Shown here one piece after another: positions 5,375 to 12,313 of a stretch of 32,058 bases of DNA. Source of the stretch: a virus; the IMG/VR virus record IMGVR_UViG_3300042353_000427, positions 1-32,058 of that record; one strand, written 5' to 3'. Under the pieces are notes generated by a model. The model was not told the DNA's origin, searched no databases, and saw nothing but the letters and a program-made list of their open reading frames with translations. The translations under genes were made by a program, and so were the position numbers. Numbering within the stretch: position 1 is the stretch's first letter; each line of letters opens with the position of its first letter.

Positions 5375-5413
5375 CGATCCCGCCGGGGGGCGTTCCCTCG
5401 GCGGGGTCGTTTT
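5375..5413 (+). terminator. Rho-independent terminator within the early operon
   Basis: CGATCCCGCCG (5375-5385) pairs with CGGCGGGGTCG (5399-5409) through eleven pairs, one of them G-T, and is followed by TTTT. It lies 15 bases after the HTH gene stop. Genes beyond it (5543-6128) would need readthrough, antitermination or an unseen promoter. Confidence 0.75.
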
Positions 5414-5414
5414 A

Positions 5415-5540
5415 TTGTGGGCGCGGCAAATCTTCAAACGCCCTACGCCAAAAAAACAGAAGCAAGATACGCTCTCGGCGGTGAAGCAAGAACTACACCG
5501 CATAACGCTAAGAGACGACCTCTACCGGGGCGAGGGTTAA
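5415..5540 (+). CDS. Possible small ORF (TTG start), doubtful
   Basis: This frame gives about 41 residues, basic and helical (WARQIFKRPTPKKQKQ, then VKQELHRITLRDD), ending two bases before the ATG at 5543. The amino-acid make-up looks protein-like. The only starts are a TTG at 5415, or an ATG at 5349 that would read through the terminator hairpin. There is no convincing ribosome site. Confidence 0.25.
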   Translation: MWARQIFKRPTPKKQKQDTLSAVKQELHRITLRDDLYRGEG

Positions 5541-5542
5541 TC

Positions 5543-5725
5543 ATGCGCGGGGACTGGGAAGAGGACATCATCGACCGCATCACGGCGAGCGAGTCCACCG
5601 ACCCCCTGCTCAAAGAAGCCGCAAGCGAGATCACCTATATGCGCGAGCAACTCACCGCACAAATCAAAGAAGTCAACCGCGCACGGCAGGCGCTTCTCCT
5701 CTGCCAGCGGGCGCAGCGTGCTTGA
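5543..5725 (+). CDS. Small helical early protein before the resolvase
   Basis: This 60-residue protein starts at ATG 5543 with GAGGG eight bases upstream. A longer frame to 5369 would run through the terminator stem and lacks a ribosome site. The pattern DIIDRITASESTD-PLLKEAASEITYMREQL is the familiar small phage protein layout in which a short lead helix is followed by A-A-x-E-I-x-x-L-R. It overlaps the RusA gene by eight bases. Function unknown. Confidence 0.65.
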   Translation: MRGDWEEDIIDRITASESTDPLLKEAASEITYMREQLTAQIKEVNRARQALLLCQRAQRA

Positions 5726-6128
5726 GTTCGTAGTTGTTGGAATCGCCGCGCCCCAAGGTTCTAAAACGGCATTCGTGCGCGGCGGCCGTGTTTCGCTTGT
5801 GGAGTCGTGCGCGAGGGTCAAGCCCTACCGCGCTCTCGTTTCCCTTGCTGCAAGCCAAGCGCGTAAAGAACCACCAACGCGGCTACCTGTAGGGATAGGG
5901 ATTACCTTCGTCTTCGTTCGCCCGAAGAGCCACTACACCAGCAAAGGCGAACTCCGCGCTGGCGCTCCAAGCTTCCCCGGAAAGCCTGACGTGGATAAGC
6001 TCTGCCGTGCGGTTTTGGATGCCCTGACCGGAATCCTGTACCACGATGACGCGCAGGTCGTTTCCCTGAACGCCAGTAAACGCTACGGGGTCGCGTCAAT
6101 GACGGCTATTTCCCTTGTCACCTGTTGA
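5718..6128 (+). CDS. rusA: RusA-family Holliday junction resolvase
   Basis: This 136-residue protein starts at GTG 5718 and matches the usual RusA length (about 120-140). It has the N-terminal strand with G-x-P-x-x-K-like GIAAPQGSKTAFV. The acidic catalytic block is KPDVDKLCRAVLDAL, giving two aspartates plus the one in LDAL, followed by YHDDAQV. In the family, these metal-binding aspartates cut four-way junctions symmetrically. It would resolve replication and recombination intermediates before packaging, alongside the ERF annealing protein downstream. Its stop codon lies inside the -35 of the next promoter. Confidence 0.88.
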   Translation: MLEFVVVGIAAPQGSKTAFVRGGRVSLVESCARVKPYRALVSLAASQARKEPPTRLPVGIGITFVFVRPKSHYTSKGELRAGAPSFPGKPDVDKLCRAVLDALTGILYHDDAQVVSLNASKRYGVASMTAISLVTC

Positions 6129-6153
6129 CAAGCGCAATACGGGGGAGTATCTT
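6125..6153 (+). promoter_or_regulatory. Sigma70-like promoter for the recombination pair
   Basis: TTGACA (6125-6130, perfect consensus) and TATCTT (6148-6153, four of six) are separated by 17 bases. The predicted start near 6160 leaves a leader of about 58 bases that includes the third copy of the GAGAGGA leader. This would give the ERF and Gp157-like genes expression independent of the early terminator at 5413. Confidence 0.65.
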
Positions 6154-6198
6154 TCCCATGCCCTAGCATTTCGCCGGGGTCGAGTGCGGCGAGCCGCG

Positions 6199-6220
6199 CA
6201 GTCTTGAGAGGACGATCATG
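6199..6220 (+). promoter_or_regulatory. Conserved translation leader, copy 3 (diverged)
   Basis: CAGTCTTGAGAGGACGATC followed by ATG matches the leaders at 2059 and 2438 over CAGT-x-TTGAGAGGAC, then diverges. The ribosome site GAGAGGA is unchanged. The pairing arms are shorter (GTC with GAC). Confidence 0.5.
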
Positions 6221-7000
6221 CAACGAAGTGACACTATCGGGGAGCTAGCGAAAGCGCTGGCGGCCGCAAACTTGGAAATCGTGAACCCTAGCCTTGACGC
6301 GGTGAACCCGCATTTCAAGAGCCGATACGCCAGCCTTGGCGCAATCATCAACGCCGTCCGTTTGCCGCTTGCCCGTCACGGGATCAGCGCCGTGCAGACG
6401 GTCAGCACCGATGGCGGGGCGGTTGGGGTGACGACCACCTTGCTCCATGCGAGCGGGGAATGGATGGCGGAGACGGCTATGTCTGCCCTACCTGACCGCG
6501 CTACGGTTCAGCAGTTGGGCTCGATAATTACGTACCTTCGCAGGTACTGTTTAGCCTCGGTGACCAACATAGTGGGGGAAGAGGATTCCGACGGGAACGA
6601 GGCAAGCTTGCCAAGCGCACCGCGTAGCGAGCCCCGTAAGCCCTTCAAGCCGCAAGACCCACGGACAGCCGTTCCGCCACCTCCGACCACTCCTAAGGCA
6701 ACCAAGCCCGCTCCTGAGCCTGTGGCAGAAGTCAAGGCGGCAACCAAGGCGCTTGACGCGTACCCGGACGTATACGAGGGGACATTCGACATCCTGCGCG
6801 TAGTCGTTCGTGACGGCAAGGCTCACGCCATTCAGGTGGACGGCCTGCACGGGAAAGCGTGGCTCGCCACAACCATACAAGAGTACGTCAACATGGCGAA
6901 AGAACACGTCAACGGCTGTATGCAGTTGCAGCTTGAGCGCGTCGGCGACACGCTCCAGATCATGAAGGTCATCGCATCCCAAAAGGAGATTCCGTTTTGA
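6218..7000 (+). CDS. erf: ERF-family single-strand annealing protein
   Basis: This 260-residue protein has an N-terminal ERF domain over roughly residues 5-130. It shows NPHFKSRYASLGAIINAV (the hallmark N-P-x-F-K-S-x-Y-A motif) and QQLGSIITYLRRYCL with GEEDSDGN, the family's G-x-x-x-T-Y-x-R-R-Y and acidic D-x-D-G-N. A proline-rich linker (about 145-170) leads to a C-terminal beta-rich domain of unknown type. ERF proteins anneal single strands for recombination and for circularisation or concatemer formation. It is coupled to the Gp157-like gene by TTGA and has its own promoter and strong ribosome site. Confidence 0.92.
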   Translation: MQRSDTIGELAKALAAANLEIVNPSLDAVNPHFKSRYASLGAIINAVRLPLARHGISAVQTVSTDGGAVGVTTTLLHASGEWMAETAMSALPDRATVQQLGSIITYLRRYCLASVTNIVGEEDSDGNEASLPSAPRSEPRKPFKPQDPRTAVPPPPTTPKATKPAPEPVAEVKAATKALDAYPDVYEGTFDILRVVVRDGKAHAIQVDGLHGKAWLATTIQEYVNMAKEHVNGCMQLQLERVGDTLQIMKVIASQKEIPF

Positions 7001-7506
7001 GCCTCTACCAAATTACGTCCGAAATGCAGTCCATTCTCGATGCCGTCTTGGACGGTGGCATCGACTCGCCCGAGGCGCAGGCCGCGCTCGACGAGCATCT
7101 CACGGGTCTAGATGTCGCCCTCGACACCAAGGCCGAGTCCTACGCGGGATTCATTCGTGAGCTAGAGATGCGAGCGGAGGCGAGGGGCAAGGAAGCCTCT
7201 CGCATCCGTGCGCTCGCAGCGGCTGACGATGCCCTTGCCACACGCCTTAAGGAAGGGCTAAAGGCGGCAATGGAGACGACTGGGCGGTTGAAGATCGAAA
7301 CGCCCCGGTTTAAGTTGTCGGTCGCTGGCAATGGCGGAAAGCAGTCGCTACAGATCGACGACGATGCCGTCAAGGGTCTTGAAGTCCCGCTCGTGAAGAT
7401 CGTCACCGAGCCAAACAAGGAAGCGATCCGGATCGTCCTTGAGGCTGGCGGCGAGATCCCCGGATGCCGCTTGCTCCCTCGCGGGACAAGCCTTCGCATT
7501 CGCTAA
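6997..7506 (+). CDS. Gp157-family phage protein
   Basis: This 169-residue protein starts at a TTG in TTGA, eight bases after AAAAGGAGA. It opens SLYQITSEM, followed by a long coiled coil (about residues 45-95, with KAESYAGFIRELEMRAEARG and EASRIRALAAADDA). The sequence LKAAMETTGRLKIETPRFKLSV is diagnostic of the siphovirus Gp157 family. The C-terminal third resembles the family's Q-x-x-D ... V-P ... P-N-K-x-x-I ... G-x-x-I-P-G pattern. The family is common beside recombination genes; its biochemical role is not settled. Its stop is at the point where the late operon arrives from the other side. Confidence 0.88.
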   Translation: MSLYQITSEMQSILDAVLDGGIDSPEAQAALDEHLTGLDVALDTKAESYAGFIRELEMRAEARGKEASRIRALAAADDALATRLKEGLKAAMETTGRLKIETPRFKLSVAGNGGKQSLQIDDDAVKGLEVPLVKIVTEPNKEAIRIVLEAGGEIPGCRLLPRGTSLRIR

Positions 7507-7935
7507 TTACTTTGCCTCTCCCTCGCCGTTGCCTTCGGGTGGCGGCGAGGTTTCTTTTTGCCCAAATGGAACTAGGCGGTTCAATGCCTCGCGCCGCTTC
7601 GCGCACGGGCCGCAGGAGTTTGCCTTGATGCCGACCGCGCTCGTCATCGCCGCGACTACGTCACCCAGCCCGCGCATCCGAGGAGGCGCAACCGTCCCCG
7701 GCGCGGGTGGCTGCATTTCGGTGGTCAGTTTGGTGCGGGCGCGGGCAGGCCCAGCGCCAAGGAAGAGCGGCGGGTCAATGATGTTGCCTTCCCGCGTTTC
7801 GCGCTGCTCGCAGGTATCGCACTTGGTCGCGTCAAGGTTGCGGGTGCAGAAGGGGGACGTACCAGCCACGCGCCACGACTTGCAATCAATAATCGGGAGC
7901 GAGATGCCGGAGACGTTGAGCGTGCCGATGGTCAT
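7507..7935 (-). CDS. Last late gene, cysteine-motif protein, unknown
   Basis: This 142-residue protein is coupled to the 614-residue cysteine-rich gene by ATGA. It has C-x2-C as KCDTCEQR (about residues 39-42) and a second as SCGPCAKRREALNRL near the C-terminus, preceded by GLGDVVAAMTSAVGIK. I recall this G-L-G-D ... K-x-C-G-x-C-x-x-R-R-x-x-L-N-x-L layout as a recurrent small motif in phage and bacterial hypothetical proteins, but cannot name a function. The four core cysteines could bind zinc. The C-terminal codons carry the terminator of the opposing operon. Confidence 0.75.
   Translation of the reverse strand: MTIGTLNVSGISLPIIDCKSWRVAGTSPFCTRNLDATKCDTCEQRETREGNIIDPPLFLGAGPARARTKLTTEMQPPAPGTVAPPRMRGLGDVVAAMTSAVGIKANSCGPCAKRREALNRLVPFGQKETSPPPEGNGEGEAK
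7521..7559 (+). terminator. Strong UUCG-loop terminator ending the early operon
   Basis: CCTCGCCGTTGCC (7521-7533) pairs with GGTGGCGGCGAGG (7538-7550): thirteen pairs, three of them G-T, closed by a C(TTCG)G tetraloop. The T-run TTTCTTTTT follows at 7551-7559. It lies wholly inside the last codons of the convergent gene 7507-7935. There is no T-run in the other direction, so it stops only rightward transcription. Confidence 0.88.
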
Positions 7936-9776
7936 GAGGTCAGGGCGACGATTGAGCCGTCAGACTTGCAATAGATTTTAGGGTCTTGGAACGAACGTAA
8001 GCAAGGTATCGGGAGGGGATGGTCAATATCCCATTGCCCGCCCGGTGAGCAGTCTTCTCCCTGTGGACAGCATGGCGCTGGCGTGTAGGTGAATGGGTAG
8101 GCGTAGCAACCTGTGCGAGGGTCGGGCATCCCGGGGCAAAGCGAAGACCAGCCGTAGACAAGGACGATGATGGTGTTGCCAATCGTGACCGTGATGTCAT
8201 CAAGCGGCCAACCATCGCGGGCTTCGCAGTTGGTCGCGTTTTGATAGAAGCCGATGTCCACGCAGATCGGGATAGTGCCGTTCCCGTACTCCTGCACGCG
8301 CTTCATGGTGTACCGCTCCCCAAATGAATACTCGGGGAAGGACAGGCATTGGATGACGTAGTTGTTCGGGGTCGCGGTGATTGCCGAGATGGACGCGTTG
8401 CAAGTGTTCTCGCTCGTCTTACGCCAAGGGTAATCAACGAGCAAAGTCTGCGAGGCGCAGGCGTAGTAGCGAGGGGACGAGCCGACGAGCGTGACCGTGA
8501 TGTCTTGGTTCCCGTTCGTGAACTCCACGCGGTCAACCGTGAGGGTGTCGCCCTCAGAGAACCCGGGACGGTCGTTCGGTGTCTGCCAGTCGCAGGTCAC
8601 GCAGGATTGGCGATTGCCAAACCAGAACCACGCCGACCAAGGCGGGATACCGGAAGCCGTTACCAGCGCCCCGATGCGGTTGTTGATGCGCTCGGCAATG
8701 TGCGCGGCGTTGCCTGAGAAGATGACGATGTCAAGACCGCAGACACTCAGCTTGGGCGCTCCGAGCGTTCCCCAGCCCGTTGCGACCGTGTTGTTTTGGT
8801 CGATGTGGACAATACCGGACGAGCCAAGGAACAGGGCATTGAGAGCAGCCTGAGCGCCCGGGCTTTCGGGGTCGATCCCCGGCGCAAAGCAGGCCGGGAA
8901 GACGATGGTCATGATGTCCTCTTCGTGGACAGGGCATCCGAAACTGCCGAGCGAGTAGCACGTCCGCACGTCATACGTCTCAAAGCGATCCTCGAAACTG
9001 TCGCAGTAGTCCGGCAGGTCGTCGCAGATCGGGGTATTGCCGCAACAATCGCCCTCCGGCTCGCAGTCTGGGCAAGTCATGTATTGCACATAGGACTGCG
9101 TGACTTGGTTCGGGCAGTTGCCGGGGCTGACCGGGTCGCGCACGGTGCAGAAGCCCATCTCCTGCGACATACCCACGTCGAGGCTGACGATCTCAACTGG
9201 CGGGCCGTGGTCGCAACGAACGTCCCAAGGAACGCCAATCGTCTCAATGCAGGTACGAGCGGAGCTTGCAATGGTGACGCTCTTCCCTTTGACCGTGCCA
9301 GCCTGATCCTTGAAGTCGTAGCACTCGGCAACCAATTCCTCGCAGGGCAGTTGCGCGTTGTTTGCAATGGCGGGGCCGTACTCAGGGATTTGGATGTTCG
9401 CAATGCCGCCCGGGTTCCCTTGCTGCTGGGGATCTGCATAGCAACACGGGTTCTCCCCTACAACACGGTTCTTGATCTCGACTAGATAGCCCACGTTGAC
9501 CGGGTAAATCGACAGCGGATTCGGGCAAGGCAACTGGTCGAATCCGGTCAAAATATAGATGCAACAGTCATAGCTGATGTAGTAGCACTTCGTCGCAATG
9601 TCTGGCGGGTCGGGGATGCCTATCGAAATCAGATAGCCGATGCAGAACTCAATGCGAGCAGGAGCCTGCGAGCAATCAGGCTCGCAGCAATAATTCGCAA
9701 AGTAGTCCTCGCACTTGAGGGCGTACCACAACACGCCGGGGTCGCAGCAACACGAAACCGCCGGGAGTGCGCTCAC
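7932..9776 (-). CDS. Cysteine-rich late protein, 44 Cys in 614 residues
   Basis: GTG start at 9776 (GTGA overlap with a micro-ORF), no ribosome site of its own. Forty-four cysteines are spread over the full length, often as CC or CxxC (SCCC, YCC, DCC, CVTC, PCC). Aromatic, proline and glycine content is high and there is no signal peptide. Segments such as LTVDRVEFTNGNQDITVTLV look like beta-strand domains. Its place after the fibre and membrane genes suggests a late virion or tail-tip protein rather than an enzyme; no catalytic motif is visible. The cysteines could form disulfides once outside the cell or bind metal. No family recognised. Confidence 0.8.
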   Translation of the reverse strand: MSALPAVSCCCDPGVLWYALKCEDYFANYCCEPDCSQAPARIEFCIGYLISIGIPDPPDIATKCYYISYDCCIYILTGFDQLPCPNPLSIYPVNVGYLVEIKNRVVGENPCCYADPQQQGNPGGIANIQIPEYGPAIANNAQLPCEELVAECYDFKDQAGTVKGKSVTIASSARTCIETIGVPWDVRCDHGPPVEIVSLDVGMSQEMGFCTVRDPVSPGNCPNQVTQSYVQYMTCPDCEPEGDCCGNTPICDDLPDYCDSFEDRFETYDVRTCYSLGSFGCPVHEEDIMTIVFPACFAPGIDPESPGAQAALNALFLGSSGIVHIDQNNTVATGWGTLGAPKLSVCGLDIVIFSGNAAHIAERINNRIGALVTASGIPPWSAWFWFGNRQSCVTCDWQTPNDRPGFSEGDTLTVDRVEFTNGNQDITVTLVGSSPRYYACASQTLLVDYPWRKTSENTCNASISAITATPNNYVIQCLSFPEYSFGERYTMKRVQEYGNGTIPICVDIGFYQNATNCEARDGWPLDDITVTIGNTIIVLVYGWSSLCPGMPDPRTGCYAYPFTYTPAPCCPQGEDCSPGGQWDIDHPLPIPCLRSFQDPKIYCKSDGSIVALTS

Positions 9777-9820
9777 GCCACGATCACAATGCAGAGGGCG
9801 AGGATCACAACGCGGATCAC
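9773..9820 (-). CDS. 15-residue hydrophobic micro-ORF
   Basis: The frame encodes MIRVVILALCIVIVA from a GTG at 9820. It is joined to the gene before and the gene after by GTGA overlaps. AAGAAGG lies about nine bases upstream. It is almost wholly hydrophobic and could insert in a membrane, or serve only to couple translation of the large gene. It is too short for statistical support. Confidence 0.35.
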   Translation of the reverse strand: MIRVVILALCIVIVA

Positions 9821-9921
9821 TTGCCAGCCTTCTTCATGCAGAGATACCAACCAGCGCCAAAAGCAATGGCGGCAGCGGCGAGAGCGAACCAAATATTCCC
9901 TAGGGTGTCTGCGAGAATCAT
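9817..9921 (-). CDS. 34-residue single-span membrane protein
   Basis: The sequence is MILADTLGNIW followed by FALAAAAIAFGAGWYLCM and a KKAGK end: one transmembrane helix (about residues 10-29) with a positive C-terminus. The ATG at 9921 is two bases after the upstream TAG, with AAAGG eight bases before it. A longer frame in another register has no coding character. A holin-like or accessory lysis role is possible from the company it keeps, but is not shown. Confidence 0.6.
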   Translation of the reverse strand: MILADTLGNIWFALAAAAIAFGAGWYLCMKKAGK

Positions 9922-9923
9922 GT

Positions 9924-10415
9924 CTATGCCTTTCGTCGTGTCTTTGATTTTCTAAACGCCGCATCAAACAAGGGATCTTGCGCCCGCATGACGGCCACCA
10001 TCTCCCGCTCCCCTTCAGGGCGAGCAGTATCTAGCATATCGACCGCGAGATCGGCTGCAACTACCTTTTTCCTAGGAAGCCAGCCAAACGCAATGCGTAA
10101 AAAAGTCCCCAACCCGCTCATCCATAGCACGATGACCACCGCAATGGCGACTACCGCCACCGCCCCGTAGGTCAAGGCGGTCAGCCACATGGGGGTCTTA
10201 TCCTCCACGCCGGACAGTTGCACATGAATCCCGGACGCGAGCGCGTCGATACGGGTAGCCCGGGCAACGACCTCCGGATCTCCGGTTTCCGTCCCGCGCT
10301 GGATCAGCCCCTGAGCCTCGGCGCGGATGTCGTTGGACGACTGCGCGATCCTCTGCACGGGGCTACAACCCGCGAGGAGGGCAAGCATGGCGAAGGTGAG
10401 CCACCAACGGCTCAA
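9924..10415 (-). CDS. Lipoprotein with transmembrane segment, spanin candidate
   Basis: This 163-residue protein starts at TTG 10415, part of a TTGA overlap, with GAGAAG upstream. Residues 4-17 form a lipoprotein signal ending ALLAGC; Cys17 is followed by Ser, which in enteric bacteria favours outer-membrane sorting. Residues 18-75 are helical and polar, 76-99 form a transmembrane helix (WLTALTYGAVAVVAIAVVIV), and about 64 charged residues follow. A lipid anchor at one end and an inner-membrane span further on is the unimolecular spanin layout, though those normally end soon after the span. With the coiled-coil membrane protein upstream it could also be the outer partner of a two-component spanin. 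Confidence 0.65.
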   Translation of the reverse strand: MSRWWLTFAMLALLAGCSPVQRIAQSSNDIRAEAQGLIQRGTETGDPEVVARATRIDALASGIHVQLSGVEDKTPMWLTALTYGAVAVVAIAVVIVLWMSGLGTFLRIAFGWLPRKKVVAADLAVDMLDTARPEGEREMVAVMRAQDPLFDAAFRKSKTRRKA

Positions 10416-10675
10416 CGCTTCTCGATACGCGTGACGCGATCTTCTAGCCCGCGCACGCGCTCCCCAATGACTTGAATCTGTGCGTTGCCAGCGGTCGCTA
10501 GTTCTTGGATCTTGCCTAACTCGCCCGCCATTCTTTCGAGGCTGCGGGTCTGCTGCTCGTCGCGTTCCGAACGGCTGCCAGCGTAGACAAGCGCGGCCAC
10601 TAAAGCCGTGACCGCCACGAAGAACTGGGCAAAGCGAAGCCATCGGTCGATAGATGATGCGGTTTCGATGGTCAT
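10412..10675 (-). CDS. Single-span membrane protein with coiled coil (i-spanin-like)
   Basis: This 87-residue protein has one N-terminal transmembrane helix (about residues 14-34, FAQFFVAVTALVAALVY), then a charged coiled coil to the end with the heptads ELGKIQELA and IGERVRGLEDRVTRIEKR. This is the shape of Rz-type inner-membrane spanins, and its end overlaps a lipoprotein gene as Rz/Rz1 pairs do. It also resembles small accessory membrane proteins next to holins. No ribosome site is strong here. Which lysis role it has cannot be decided from sequence. Confidence 0.65.
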   Translation of the reverse strand: MTIETASSIDRWLRFAQFFVAVTALVAALVYAGSRSERDEQQTRSLERMAGELGKIQELATAGNAQIQVIGERVRGLEDRVTRIEKR

Positions 10676-10684
10676 TTGTATGCG

Positions 10685-12313
10685 TTAGAATTCTGAAATT
10701 ACCACGATGATTCCTGCGCCGCCTGCGCCACCCGCGCCCGTTGCAACGGTAGCCGCGCCCGATCCACCACCACCTGAGCCGTAGATGCCTGCGCCGCCTG
10801 CAACGCTCGTGCCGCCAATGGAGGGCGATCCGCCGCCACCTGAGCCGTAGTACCCGACTGCCGAACCTGCGCCGCCTGTGTTTGCTCCGCCTGTACCAAT
10901 ATGGAGACGCGTGCCACCTGTGCCGCCAGCGAACGCCGTACCGCTACCGGGCATCCCGCCACCACCGCCGCCGCCGGGAGCGCCAACGCTGTAGCCAGCC
11001 GTTGCGCCTACCGAGCTTGTTGTTCCGCCTGCGCCGCCTGCGCCGCCGATATAGAGCGCATCGCCCGCTGTGCTAGCCGCGCCACCCGCTCCACCGCTAT
11101 TAGTACCTGCCGCGCCAGCAAGACCACCGACCGCGTACGCGTAGGTGATCCCCGCGCTAATAGCCGTAGAGATTCCGCCAGCCGCGCCATTATTTCCATT
11201 ATTTGGAGCCGCTACGCCTGCGCCGCCCGTTCCAGCCGCGCCGACTGTCAGGGTAAGGGTTGCCGGAAGGCTTGCCGCTGCGTATTTGATAGCAGTAATT
11301 CCTGCACCACCGCCACCACCGCCGCCGCCCTTGCTGCCAGACGCGTGCGCGTGACCGCTACCGCCGCCACCGCCGCCACCGATGCAGATGATTTCCACGG
11401 CCTTGCAGCCGATGGGTTTCGTCCATGTCGTTGTTCCTGCGGTTGTGAATGCTTGAACATCGGTCACAGGCTGTGACTGCCACTCAGTTGACCCAAGGAC
11501 ATAGACGAGCGAGTCGCCGCTTGCTGGGGCAGATGACTGCACCGCCACGCCTTGCAACTTTGCCACCACAGGAGCCGGATATGTCCCGCTCAAATCCCCA
11601 GTCGCTGACCCGTTCGGGGCGCGTGAATCAGAAAGTCGGGCATCGTTACCAACGCACGCCGTACTACTGCTTGTGCCATAGGAAACCGTGAAGGTGCGGT
11701 TCGCGGACAGGTCGCCGCCGCCCGTCAAGCCCGTGCCAGCAATCACTTGACGTGTTGACGGAACCTTTGCGGCAAGGTCAGACACTAAGCTCGTGACCTG
11801 CGACTGAGCTACCGTAATTGGGTCAGATCCTGCCGACCCATGCGATGCGGCGTGCGCTGTGGGGGTGCGGGAATTAGTAAGTCGTGCGTCGTCACCTTCG
11901 CAAACGGTGTCGGCATCGGTTCCGTAGATCACACTTATGACGCGGCTAGTTGATAAATCACCGCCACCAGTCAACCCCGCGCCGCCGCTAATAGATATAG
12001 CCGTTGAGGCTTTCCCAGCAAGGGAAGTCACAAGGCTAGTGACCTGCGCCATCGTAATGGTGACCGCGTCCGTTCCGCCCGCCGTGTGCGTGCTGGCATG
12101 GAGCGGAGGGGTAACGGCGGCCACAAGCCGCGAATCGGTCGCCCGAACTGCCTGCGAAGATGTCCCCGACCCGTTTGGGGCGAAGTCCACGGCTATTGTG
12201 CCAACCCCCGTAATCGTGCCGCCAGTCAACCCCGTCCCAGCGGTGATAGCCGAGACTGCTCCCGCGTTGATATCCACGCCCGAGGTGGTGATGTTGAGCG
12301 TTACGTCTGACAT
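10685..12313 (-). CDS. Tail fibre with repeat modules and glycine-rich tip
   Basis: This 542-residue protein has N-terminal repeats of the fibre type AGTGLTGGGDLS ... NDARLSDSR, seen in two clear and one weaker copy. Between them are H-x3-H-x2-GG-x-D motifs (HASTHTAGGTD, HAASHGSAGSD), which in other fibres bind metal. Next comes GDLSGTYPAPVVAKLQG, another fibre signature. From about residue 285, WTKPIGCKAVEIICIG opens a glycine-rich domain with many GGGG runs, ending GGAGIIVVISEF, as in glycine-rich receptor-binding tips. It is expected to form a trimeric fibre touching the host surface. Coupled to the gene before by TGATG. Confidence 0.88.
   Translation of the reverse strand: MSDVTLNITTSGVDINAGAVSAITAGTGLTGGTITGVGTIAVDFAPNGSGTSSQAVRATDSRLVAAVTPPLHASTHTAGGTDAVTITMAQVTSLVTSLAGKASTAISISGGAGLTGGGDLSTSRVISVIYGTDADTVCEGDDARLTNSRTPTAHAASHGSAGSDPITVAQSQVTSLVSDLAAKVPSTRQVIAGTGLTGGGDLSANRTFTVSYGTSSSTACVGNDARLSDSRAPNGSATGDLSGTYPAPVVAKLQGVAVQSSAPASGDSLVYVLGSTEWQSQPVTDVQAFTTAGTTTWTKPIGCKAVEIICIGGGGGGGSGHAHASGSKGGGGGGGGAGITAIKYAAASLPATLTLTVGAAGTGGAGVAAPNNGNNGAAGGISTAISAGITYAYAVGGLAGAAGTNSGGAGGAASTAGDALYIGGAGGAGGTTSSVGATAGYSVGAPGGGGGGGMPGSGTAFAGGTGGTRLHIGTGGANTGGAGSAVGYYGSGGGGSPSIGGTSVAGGAGIYGSGGGGSGAATVATGAGGAGGAGIIVVISEF

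Noticed and set aside
8349-9485. Long plus-strand open frames (8349-8717, 8491-8853, 8796-9485)
   Set aside because: They lie opposite the 614-residue cysteine-rich gene, have no ribosome site or operon partner and show arginine/valine-rich shadow composition.
10690-11400. Dense repeated DNA that looks like a repeat array
   Set aside because: It is the codon-level result of poly-glycine/alanine coding in the fibre tip; there are no regular spacers, so it is not CRISPR and not an independent repeat element.
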